DNA of 64,000 nt from Ferribacterium limneticum (GTDB lineage Bacteria > Pseudomonadota > Gammaproteobacteria > Burkholderiales > Rhodocyclaceae). The stretch lies in contig NZ_CP075189.1 in NCBI RefSeq assembly GCF_020510565.1, positions 4,086,052 through 4,150,051 on the forward strand. The letters are read 5' to 3'. Of the stretch, positions 9,997 through 17,576 are shown piece by piece; the stretch's first letter is position 1; every line of letters begins with the position of its first letter. The notes under the pieces are model-generated. The model had not been told where the DNA came from. It did no database searches and was given only the letters and a program-made list of their open reading frames with translations. The position numbers and the translations under genes were made by a program.

Positions 9997-11469
9997 CTAC
10001 AGGGTCTTGCGTAAATTGACCGGTGGGATGTTGAGCGACTCGCGGTATTTTGCAACCGTCCGTCGGGCAACTACGATTCCCTGCTGGCCTAGTATTTCGG
10101 ATAATTGACTATCCGACAAGGGCTTCTTGCCATCCTCGGCCGAGATCAACTGCTTGATCAGCGCCCGGATGGCCGTAGCAGAACAGGCACCACCGGTATC
10201 GGTGGAGACATGACTGCCGAAGAAGTATTTGAGTTCGAAGATACCGCGCGGCGTCGCCATGTATTTCTGGCTGGTGACGCGCGATACGGTCGACTCGTGC
10301 AAACCGAGAATGTCAGCGATTTCGCGCAAAACCAGCGGGCGCATCGCAACTTCTCCGTGTTCAAAGAACTGACGCTGACGATCAACGATGGCCTGCGTCA
10401 CACGATGAATTGTCTCAAAACGCTGCTGAACATTTTTAATCAGCCAGCGAGCTTCCTGCAACTGAGTGGACAGGTGGCCATTGCCACGCCGCTGCTTCGA
10501 AAGAATTTCGGCGTAAAGACGGTTGATGCGCAGGCGCGGATAAGCATCGGGATTGATGTACGCAGTCCACTTCCCCTTGAGCTTCTTTACGATCACGTCC
10601 GGCGTGATGTAGCGGGCTTCGATCTGGGAAAAGCGTGAGGCCGGTCGCGGATTCAGGCCGGTAATCACCGATTGCGCGGCCTTCAGCGACTCATCATCGC
10701 AGCCGGTCAGGCGGCGGATCTTGGCGAAATCGCGGGCAGCCAGCAGTTCCAGGTGCTTCTGGACGATGGTCAGCGCGAGATCGCGGACCTCACAACTGCC
10801 CGGCAGGGCTTTGAGTTGCAGGGCCAGGCATTCCTGGAGGTTGCGGGCACCAATGCCGACCGGGTCGAAATTCTGGATGTGATGCAGCGCAATTTCCAGT
10901 TCTTCGATTTCAATTTCGTATTCCGGTGGCAGCGTTTCCCAGAGTTCTTCCAAGGTAGCCGACAGGTAGCCATCGTCATCGAGGGCCTCAATCAGGAAAC
11001 GGACCAGGCTTCGGTCGCGTTCCGAAACCTGGGTCATCCCCAGTTGCCAGCCGAGATGATCGCGCAGGCTGATCGTCGTGCCGTGAATGTCCTGCGAATC
11101 GCTGTCGTCGTCTTCGTCGCGCCCGGCCCCGGTGAAGGTGCCGGCATCGGCGGCCCAACGGTCGTCATCGACATCGGAGGGAGCTGACGGAACGTCCTGC
11201 TCGCGGTCGTCGCGTGCATCGCGCTCTTCGCGCTCAGCCTTTTGTTCGCGCTCGCCCTCACTGGTTTGCGGTGAGTCGAATTGCTGAGCACTGGAAAATG
11301 CCTCGCCGCCCTGCTCGTCCTCGCGCTCCAGCATTGGATTCTCGAGCAGATAACGCTCGATTTCCTGCTGCATTTCGATTGTCGACAGCTGTAGCAGTTT
11401 GATTGACTGCTGCAGCTGAGGCGTCAGCGCCAAATGTTGGGAGAGTTTTAGCTGGAGTGCCGGCTTCAT
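9997..11469 (-). CDS. rpoN: RNA polymerase sigma-54 factor
   Basis: 490 residues. The Gln/Leu-rich region I (LKLSQHLALTPQLQQSIKLL) binds activators. Region II is long and very acidic (about residues 60-120). The core-binding and DNA-binding regions follow, and the RpoN box ARRTVAKYRE lies near the C-terminus. It sits between lptB and hpf in the conserved order. Sigma-54 depends on AAA+ activators; none is encoded in this window. Confidence 0.97.
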   Translation of the reverse strand: MKPALQLKLSQHLALTPQLQQSIKLLQLSTIEMQQEIERYLLENPMLEREDEQGGEAFSSAQQFDSPQTSEGEREQKAEREERDARDDREQDVPSAPSDVDDDRWAADAGTFTGAGRDEDDDSDSQDIHGTTISLRDHLGWQLGMTQVSERDRSLVRFLIEALDDDGYLSATLEELWETLPPEYEIEIEELEIALHHIQNFDPVGIGARNLQECLALQLKALPGSCEVRDLALTIVQKHLELLAARDFAKIRRLTGCDDESLKAAQSVITGLNPRPASRFSQIEARYITPDVIVKKLKGKWTAYINPDAYPRLRINRLYAEILSKQRRGNGHLSTQLQEARWLIKNVQQRFETIHRVTQAIVDRQRQFFEHGEVAMRPLVLREIADILGLHESTVSRVTSQKYMATPRGIFELKYFFGSHVSTDTGGACSATAIRALIKQLISAEDGKKPLSDSQLSEILGQQGIVVARRTVAKYRESLNIPPVNLRKTL

Positions 11470-11496
11470 CGGTTGGGGTCGGTTTCTATTTTCCGG

Positions 11497-12231
11497 TCAG
11501 AGCTTGAAGTGCTCGCCGAGATAAACCTTGCGTACGCTTTCATTATCAACGATTTCGTCCGGCCGTCCAGCCGCCAGCACGTTTCCGGCGTTGATAATGT
11601 ACGCGTGGTCGCAAATGCCCAGCGTCTCGCGGACGTTGTGGTCAGTAATCAGGACGCCGATTCCGCGCTCCTTGAGGAAGCGGATAATTTTCTGGATTTC
11701 GAGTACGGCGATCGGATCGACGCCGGCAAATGGCTCGTCGAGCAGGATGAAACGCGGATTGGTCGCCAGCGCGCGGGCGATTTCGACGCGCCGCCGCTCG
11801 CCGCCCGACAGGGCCGAGGCATTGACGTGGCGGACATGGCTGACGTGCAACTCGGCCAGCAGTCCCTCGAGGCGATCGTTCAGCTCGGCTTCGGGCAAAT
11901 TGAGCAGCTCGAGTATGGCCCGGATGTTTTCCTCGACGTTGAGCTTGCGGAAAACCGAGGCTTCCTGCGGCAGATAGGACAGGCCAAGCCTCGCCCGGCT
12001 ATGCATGGGCAGATGGGTCAGGCGATTGTCGTCGATGTAAACCTCGCCGCCATCCGCAGCGACCAGCCCGACGATCATGTAGAAACAGGTGGTCTTGCCA
12101 GCACCATTCGGGCCGAGCAGACCGACGACTTCACCGGACTTGACCTCGAAAGAGACATCCTCGACGACAGTGCGCGCCTTGTAGCGCTTCTTGAGGTTGT
12201 GGGCCGAGAGTTTGGCCGCCGACATGTTCAT
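11497..12231 (-). CDS. lptB: LPS export ABC transporter ATP-binding protein LptB
   Basis: 244 residues. Walker [10 protein letters not shown] (about 39-47), Q-loop region YLPQEASVF, signature LSGGERRR and Walker [11 protein letters not shown] are intact. LptB powers lipopolysaccharide extraction by LptFG on the inner-membrane face. Unusually, lptA and lptC are not upstream: the gene starts with an ATGA overlap with the end of recX. Confidence 0.96.
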   Translation of the reverse strand: MNMSAAKLSAHNLKKRYKARTVVEDVSFEVKSGEVVGLLGPNGAGKTTCFYMIVGLVAADGGEVYIDDNRLTHLPMHSRARLGLSYLPQEASVFRKLNVEENIRAILELLNLPEAELNDRLEGLLAELHVSHVRHVNASALSGGERRRVEIARALATNPRFILLDEPFAGVDPIAVLEIQKIIRFLKERGIGVLITDHNVRETLGICDHAYIINAGNVLAAGRPDEIVDNESVRKVYLGEHFKL

Positions 12232-12659
12232 TCATCCACTCCCTGCATGGCCCGCCGAATGGCATCGTTGGAAAAACCACGATATTGCAGGAAACGCATC
12301 TGTTTGCCACGCTCTTCGGCGGTTTCCGGCGGTCGACCGAACTTTTTGGCCCAAATTACCCGGCAGCGCTCGGTTTCATCACCGGCTTCGGGCAGGGCCG
12401 TGGCGATGTCGGCGTCGCTGACGCCTTGCTGGCGCAATTCCTGGCGCAGGCGCGCATCGCCGTAACGTCGTCCCCGCACAGCAACCCGTTGGGTAGCGTA
12501 GCGGCAATCCGAGAGCAGTCGCTCGGCTTGCAGGGTATCGAGCACAGCCGACAGCTCTTCCGCCGATTCGGCATGCGGGGCGAGCTTGGCCTGCAAGCCG
12601 GCCCGGCTATAATCACGCCGGGTCAGCAATTGCAGGGCGCGGACGCGCAGGTCAGGCAT
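12228..12659 (-). CDS. recX: Recombination regulator RecX
   Basis: 143 residues, the usual size. RecX binds RecA filaments and limits their activity. Motifs such as [16 protein letters not shown] and the C-terminal [16 protein letters not shown] are typical. Its ATG lies inside the last codons of recA (8-bp overlap), and its stop overlaps the lptB start by ATGA, so recA, recX and lptB can be translated from one message. Confidence 0.94.
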   Translation of the reverse strand: MPDLRVRALQLLTRRDYSRAGLQAKLAPHAESAEELSAVLDTLQAERLLSDCRYATQRVAVRGRRYGDARLRQELRQQGVSDADIATALPEAGDETERCRVIWAKKFGRPPETAEERGKQMRFLQYRGFSNDAIRRAMQGVDE

Positions 12660-13680
12660 CCGCCGCAGCCGCCTTGGTCGGCTTGATGACGGTGGTGCTG
12701 GCCACTTCGCGGATCTTCGCTTCGATTTCCTGGGCGATTTCCGGGTGCGACTTCAGAAATTCGCGGGAATTGTCCTTGCCCTGGCCGATCTTCTCGCCCT
12801 TGTAGGAATACCAGGCGCCGGATTTTTCGACCAGCTTGTGGGCAACGCCCATTTCGACCACTTCGCCCTGACGGGAAATGCCTTCGCCGTAGAGAATGTC
12901 GAAGATGGCTTCGCGGAAGGGCGGGGCGACCTTGTTCTTGACGACCTTGACCTTGGTTTCGCTGCCGATGACTTCGTCGCCCTTCTTGATCGCACCAATG
13001 CGGCGGATGTCGAGGCGAACCGAAGCGTAGAACTTGAGCGCGTTGCCGCCGGTCGTCGTTTCCGGCGAACCGAACATGACGCCGATTTTCATTCGGATCT
13101 GGTTGATGAAGATGACCAGCGTATTGGTCTTCTTGATGTTGGCGGTGAGCTTGCGCAGGGCCTGGCTCATCAGACGGGCATGCAGGCCGACCATCTGGTC
13201 GCCCATTTCGCCTTCGATTTCAGCGCGCGGCGTGAGGGCGGCGACCGAGTCGATGACGATGATGTCGACCGAGCCGGAACGAACCAGCATGTCGGCGATT
13301 TCAAGGGCCTGTTCGCCGGTATCGGGCTGCGAGATCAGCAGGTCGCCGACGCTGACGCCGAGCTTCTGGGCGTATTGCGGATCGAGCGCATGTTCGGCGT
13401 CGATGAAGGCGGCAACGCCGCCGAGCTTTTGCATTTCGGCAACGACCTGCAGACAGAGCGTGGTCTTGCCGGAAGATTCCGGACCGTAGATTTCAACGAC
13501 GCGGCCGCGTGGCAGGCCGCCGACGCCCAGCGCAATGTCCAGACCGAGCGAGCCGGTAGACACGACTTGAATGCCTTCGTCGATTTCGGCGTCGCCCATC
13601 TTCATGATGGAGCCTTTGCCAAACTGCTTTTCGATCTGTTGCAGCGCTGCGGCGAGCGCCTTTGCCTTGTTGTCGTCCAT
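12652..13680 (-). CDS. recA: Recombinase RecA
   Basis: 342 residues from the ATG at 13680 (GAGGTAAC upstream). Walker A is GPESSGKTT; the L1/L2 loops and the phrase [33 protein letters not shown] are intact. RecA drives homologous recombination and LexA autocleavage. The open frame continues 40 codons upstream but that part is non-coding leader. An ideal LexA box lies 177 bp upstream of the start codon. Confidence 0.98.
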   Translation of the reverse strand: MDDNKAKALAAALQQIEKQFGKGSIMKMGDAEIDEGIQVVSTGSLGLDIALGVGGLPRGRVVEIYGPESSGKTTLCLQVVAEMQKLGGVAAFIDAEHALDPQYAQKLGVSVGDLLISQPDTGEQALEIADMLVRSGSVDIIVIDSVAALTPRAEIEGEMGDQMVGLHARLMSQALRKLTANIKKTNTLVIFINQIRMKIGVMFGSPETTTGGNALKFYASVRLDIRRIGAIKKGDEVIGSETKVKVVKNKVAPPFREAIFDILYGEGISRQGEVVEMGVAHKLVEKSGAWYSYKGEKIGQGKDNSREFLKSHPEIAQEIEAKIREVASTTVIKPTKAAAADA

Positions 13681-13856
13681 GGTGTTACCTCGGAAATTTG
13701 AGCGGATTATGGCACAGGGGCCAAAGATGGAATAGAAATTGCTGCGTTTGATCGACAGGCTGATTGTTCCGGATATGCCATCGGCAGCTGTCAATTTCAC
13801 TGATTACACGGAGCAGACGAGGTATATTCCCAGCCCGCTCCGCCATTACTTAAATA

Positions 13857-13872
13857 CTGTGTATAAACACAG
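13857..13872. promoter_or_regulatory. LexA (SOS) box between recA and the small secreted-protein gene
   Basis: CTGT-N8-ACAG is exact, within the larger palindrome-like TACTGTGTATAAACACAGTA, very close to the E. coli SOS consensus. It lies 10 bp before the ATG of the rightward gene and 177 bp before recA. By position it could repress either gene or both. Confidence 0.82.
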
Positions 13873-13882
13873 TACATTTACC

Positions 13883-14119
13883 ATGACCGCTTGGCAAGAA
13901 AATTCTGCATTCAAATCAAGGCTTGGCAAGCTGCTGCTCTGTATTTGGCTGGCCGTCAATGCGCCGCAGAGTTTCGCCAAACCAGCGCCGTGGTACTGGT
14001 GGGCGAGCAAGACGACCGACCACCGGGTCTGCGCGCAGACTTCGCCCGGTCCCGGCTGGTTTCGCGAGAGCACGGCGTTCCAGGACAGCGGCTGCAGTAT
14101 TCGGGTGAAGGCATTTTGA
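13883..14119 (+). CDS. Small secreted hypothetical protein
   Basis: 78 residues from the ATG at 13883. A charged N-terminus and hydrophobic core (LGKLLLCIWLAVNAPQSFA) look like a signal peptide. The mature part is short, rich in Trp and Pro, with two cysteines (one in RVCAQTSPGPGWF, one in DSGCS) that may pair. I do not recognise a function. The stop overlaps the TTG start of the RluA-type gene (TTGA), so translation may be coupled. The LexA box 10 bp upstream would make it SOS-regulated. The longer frame from 13739 would run through that box and is unlikely. Confidence 0.65.
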   Translation: MTAWQENSAFKSRLGKLLLCIWLAVNAPQSFAKPAPWYWWASKTTDHRVCAQTSPGPGWFRESTAFQDSGCSIRVKAF

Positions 14120-14769
14120 CGGCCTATTTGCCGCCGCCCGACAACGGTTTGGCCATCATTCATGTCGATAATGAAATCATCGTTGTCGACAAACCGGCCG
14201 GGCTGCTCTCCGTGCCGGGGCGCGGGGAGGGCATGGACGATTGCCTGGCATCGCGTGTGCAGGCCAGGTTTCCGGATGCGCTGATTGCCCATCGCCTCGA
14301 CATGTCGACCTCCGGCCTGCTCGTTCTGGCCCGCGGCGCCGAAATGCACCGGCAGCTATCGCGTTTTTTCCGCGAGCGCCAGATCGACAAACGTTACGTC
14401 GCCGTCGTTCAAGGGCTGATGGCTGACGATGCCGGCGAGGTTGAGCTGCCGTTGATTTGTGACTGGCCGAACCGGCCGCGGCAAAAGGTCGATTTCGAGA
14501 TCGGCAAGCCGTCGCTGACCCGTTTTCGCGTCGTCAGCCGCGATCCGGACGCCAACACGACACGGGTCGAACTGGAACCGATCACCGGCCGCTCGCACCA
14601 GCTACGCGTCCATATGGCCTCGCTCGGCCACCCGATTCTCGGCGACGATCTCTATGGTGGCGAGGCGACCGCGCTGGCGGATCGACTGCTCCTGCACGCC
14701 ATGGATTTGGGCCTGTTTCACCCGTTGACCGCAGCAGCCATCCAATTTCATTCCGACGCCCCGTTTTGA
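14116..14769 (+). CDS. RluA-family pseudouridine synthase
   Basis: 217 residues from the TTG at 14116, close to the size of E. coli RluA. The catalytic Asp lies in AHRLDMSTSGLLVLA. The other family motifs are VVDKPAGLLSVPG, KRYVAVVQG, and GRSHQLRVHMASLGHPILGDDLYG. No S4 domain is present, which fits the RluA (23S U746 / tRNA U32) branch, but the exact target is not certain. An upstream in-frame extension to 13891 lacks similarity and runs antiparallel in meaning to the small secreted gene. Confidence 0.9.
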   Translation: MTAYLPPPDNGLAIIHVDNEIIVVDKPAGLLSVPGRGEGMDDCLASRVQARFPDALIAHRLDMSTSGLLVLARGAEMHRQLSRFFRERQIDKRYVAVVQGLMADDAGEVELPLICDWPNRPRQKVDFEIGKPSLTRFRVVSRDPDANTTRVELEPITGRSHQLRVHMASLGHPILGDDLYGGEATALADRLLLHAMDLGLFHPLTAAAIQFHSDAPF

Positions 14770-14793
14770 CGCTGCGAAACCGCGCAACGACCG

Positions 14794-14799
14794 TATAAT
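14794..14799 (+). promoter_or_regulatory. Candidate -10 element for the symporter gene
   Basis: TATAAT lies 40 bp before the ATG of the symporter gene, just after the pseudouridine synthase stop. I see no good -35 at normal spacing. The following dispersed repeat would lie in the transcript leader. Confidence 0.35.
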
Positions 14800-14837
14800 T
14801 TTCGCGTTTTGAACCTTTTTTCCGGTTGACCGTACGA
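14800..14837 (-). repeat. Dispersed 36-bp repeat in the symporter leader
   Basis: On the minus strand: TACGGTCAACCGGAAAAAA, then GGTTCAAAACGCGAAAAT. The left half is perfect and the right half diverged. It ends 3 bp before the symporter ATG. Confidence 0.8.
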
Positions 14838-14839
14838 TC

Positions 14840-16381
14840 ATGCTGATCTGGTTCGTCGTCCTCTACCTGATGGTTTCCATCGGCATCGGCCTCTTTGCCG
14901 CGACCCGCGTCCATAGCGCCAAGGATTTCGCCGTGGCCGGCCGCCATCTGCCGCTGCCGGTCGTCACCGCCACCGTCTTCGCCACCTGGTTTGGCGCCGA
15001 AGCAGTGTTCGGCGTTTCCGCCACCTTCGTCAAGGACGGCCTGACCGGCGTTGTCGCCGACCCCTTCGGCTCGTCGATGTGTTTGATCATCGCCGGCGTT
15101 TTCTTCTCGCGGAAGCTCTACAAGCTCAACATCCTGACCCTGGGCGACTATTTCCGCCTGCGCTACAACCGCACGGTCGAAGTGCTGACCACGCTGTGCA
15201 TCGTCGCTTCCTATCTCGGCTGGGTATCGGCCCAGATCAAGGCGCTCGGGCTGGTCTTCAACGTCGTCACCGCTGGCTATGTCAGCCAGACAGCGGGCAT
15301 GATCCTCGGCGCCGCCATCGTGCTCACCTACACCACCTTCGGCGGCATGCTCTCGGTGGCCATCCTCGATTTCGTGCAGATGGGCGTCATCATGGGCGGC
15401 ATGCTGTACATCGGCTACGTCGTCTCCGGCCTGACCGGCGGCGTCGAACTGGTCATCAACCACGCCTCGGCGGCCGGCAAGCTCGACTTTTTCCCTCCGC
15501 CCGACCCCTGGCTGTGGCTGACCTTCCTCGGCGCCTGGATCACCATGATGCTCGGCTCGATCCCGCAGCAGGACGTCTTCCAGCGCATCACCTCGGCCAA
15601 GAGCCAGCGCATCGCGCTGTGGGGCTCGATTCTCGGTGCCACTATCTATTTCTGTTTCACCTTCGTGCCAATGTTCATCGCCTACTCGGCGACGCTGATC
15701 GACCCCGAACTGTTCAACGGCCTGATGCAGACCGACTCGCAACTCGTCCTGCCGACGCTGGTCCTCAACCACACGCCGGTCTTCGCCCAGGCCATCTTCT
15801 TCGGCGCCGTGCTGTCGGCCATTATGAGCTGCTCGTCAGCCACGCTGCTGGCCCCCTCGGTCGCCTTCTCGGAAAACATCGTGCGCGGCTTCTACCCGCA
15901 CATGGGCGACCACCAGTTCCTGCGTGTCATGCGCGGCTCCATCATCGTCTTCGCCGGCATCGTCCTCGGCTTCGCGCTGTATTCCAACGCCAGCATTTTC
16001 AAGATGGTCGAAAACGCCTACAAGATCACGCTGGCCGGCGCCTTCGTGCCGCTCTTCTTCGGCGCCTTCTGGAAACGGGCGACGACGCAGGGTGCGCTGG
16101 CTGCCATTTTCGGCGGGCTGTCGTCGTGGATCCTGATCGAAGTGCTGGTCAGCACGGCCGGCCAGGGCAACGGCCAGTACGCCTACGCGCTGGCTGGCGC
16201 AGGCCAGTTGGTGCCGCCGCAACTCATCGGGTTGTCCGTCAGCATCATCGGCATGATCGCCGGGTCGCTGTTGCCACAATGGGTCGGCCATCGGCTGCCG
16301 CATGAAGACATCCATGAAGCCCTGCACCACCGGGCAGCGGCGGAAACCCACCACGCGACGGAACATCCGCACCGCCATTAA
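14840..16381 (+). CDS. Sodium:solute symporter (SSS family)
   Basis: 513 residues with about 13 hydrophobic segments. The N-terminus (SAKDFAVAGRHLPL, then TWFGAEAVFGVSATFVKDGL) is typical of the SSS/LeuT-fold family. The tail is cytoplasmic and His-rich (HEALHHRAAAETHHATEHPHRH in part), which may bind metal. The substrate cannot be read from the sequence. It appears monocistronic. Confidence 0.9.
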   Translation: MLIWFVVLYLMVSIGIGLFAATRVHSAKDFAVAGRHLPLPVVTATVFATWFGAEAVFGVSATFVKDGLTGVVADPFGSSMCLIIAGVFFSRKLYKLNILTLGDYFRLRYNRTVEVLTTLCIVASYLGWVSAQIKALGLVFNVVTAGYVSQTAGMILGAAIVLTYTTFGGMLSVAILDFVQMGVIMGGMLYIGYVVSGLTGGVELVINHASAAGKLDFFPPPDPWLWLTFLGAWITMMLGSIPQQDVFQRITSAKSQRIALWGSILGATIYFCFTFVPMFIAYSATLIDPELFNGLMQTDSQLVLPTLVLNHTPVFAQAIFFGAVLSAIMSCSSATLLAPSVAFSENIVRGFYPHMGDHQFLRVMRGSIIVFAGIVLGFALYSNASIFKMVENAYKITLAGAFVPLFFGAFWKRATTQGALAAIFGGLSSWILIEVLVSTAGQGNGQYAYALAGAGQLVPPQLIGLSVSIIGMIAGSLLPQWVGHRLPHEDIHEALHHRAAAETHHATEHPHRH

Positions 16382-16517
16382 GCCAGCACGAAACAGGCGG
16401 ACCCTCAGGATTTTCCTGACAGTGTGACCAAACGTCAGCCGAAAACCCCGTACGCCGCCATCATTGTCACGACACATAAGGGCTGACGGGCCGGCCAATC
16501 GCCCCTAAAATCAGGCC

Positions 16518-17576
16518 ATGCCTCATCATGGTCGTGGCCCCATCCTGCTTTCCCGCTACCTGGCGCTCGCCTGGTGCGGGCTGGTCGTCTATGGCAGCCT
16601 GCATCCGTTTACCGGCTGGCGCGATACCGGCGTGTCGCCGATTGCCTTTCTCGAAGGCGGCTGGCCACGTTACTGGACGGTCTTCGATCTCGCAGCAAAC
16701 GTCGCGGTCTACCTGCCACTCGGCTTCTTTTTGACGCTGGCGTTGAGCAGCCTGCCCTGGCGTTTCACTGCCCTGATCCTCGCCGTGCTACTCACCGGCA
16801 GCGTCAGTTTCGGTCTCGAAACAGTGCAGACCTGGCTCCCCTCGCGCGTGCCGTCCAACCTCGACCTCGCCTGCAACACGCTGGGCGGATTGCTCGGTGC
16901 GCTGTGGGCGCAACACGTCGGACCGCGCGTCTTCGCCCGCATCGCCGCGCTGGAACACCGGCTGATCGCCCCCATCCCGCACGCCGAACTGGGCCTGACC
17001 TTGCTCGGCCTGTGGCTGCTCGTGCCGCTGTCGCCGGAAACGCTGCTCTTCGGGGCCGGCGATGTCCGGCAGATTTTCGGGTTGACCGGGGCCGTTCCCT
17101 TCGCCGCCGAGAGTTTCGTCATGATCGAGGCCAGCATCACCGCCTTCAACGTCGTCGCCGTCGGCCTGATCGTCCGCATGCTGTGTGCGCGGCTACTCTT
17201 CGCCTACCTCATCGTGCCGCTCTTCCTGCTTCTCTGTCTGGTCATCAGCACGGTCTCTGCCGCCGTTCTGGTCAGCCCGGCCGATTCGCTGGCCTGGCTG
17301 ACGCCGGGCGCTAAGCTCGGGCTGGCTGTTGGTACCGGCATCCTCGCCGTCGTGCTCGCCCTGCCGGCAACGCCGCGCCTGATGATCGCCGCGCTGGCCC
17401 TGATGGCCGGTACTGTGCTGGTCAACATGGCACCGCCCAACCCCTATTCGGAAGCGGCACTGGCCGTCTGGCGGCAGGGACACTTTCTCAATTTCAATGG
17501 CCTGACGCGCCTGCTCGCTACCCTATGGCCCTTCCTGACCCTGCCTTTCCTCTTCCTGACGACGCGCCGGACCTAG
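16518..17576 (+). CDS. VanZ-like membrane protein
   Basis: 352 residues and about nine hydrophobic segments. The N-terminal half has the VanZ-like pattern: LAANVAVYLPLGFFLTL, then SFGLETVQTWLPSRVPSNLDLACNTLGGLLGAL. The C-terminal half is an extra membrane domain. Function is unknown; VanZ relatives have been linked to envelope-drug sensitivity. Its last 52 bp overlap the start of the P-type ATPase gene in another frame, so coupled expression is likely. Confidence 0.78.
   Translation: MPHHGRGPILLSRYLALAWCGLVVYGSLHPFTGWRDTGVSPIAFLEGGWPRYWTVFDLAANVAVYLPLGFFLTLALSSLPWRFTALILAVLLTGSVSFGLETVQTWLPSRVPSNLDLACNTLGGLLGALWAQHVGPRVFARIAALEHRLIAPIPHAELGLTLLGLWLLVPLSPETLLFGAGDVRQIFGLTGAVPFAAESFVMIEASITAFNVVAVGLIVRMLCARLLFAYLIVPLFLLLCLVISTVSAAVLVSPADSLAWLTPGAKLGLAVGTGILAVVLALPATPRLMIAALALMAGTVLVNMAPPNPYSEAALAVWRQGHFLNFNGLTRLLATLWPFLTLPFLFLTTRRT

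Noticed and set aside
12330..12360. Repeat-like stretch GGTCGACCG ... TTTTTGGCCCAAATT in recX
   Set aside because: It encodes a W-x-KKFG region normal for RecX, and the spacing does not fit the dispersed family; chance similarity.
14582..15772. 396-residue minus-strand frame opposite the symporter and RluA genes
   Set aside because: Shadow of two well-supported plus-strand genes; no recognisable domain.
16382..16517. Gap between the symporter and VanZ-like genes
   Set aside because: Examined for promoter, terminator and repeats; only a weak TCAGGA/TCCTGA hairpin, nothing supportable.
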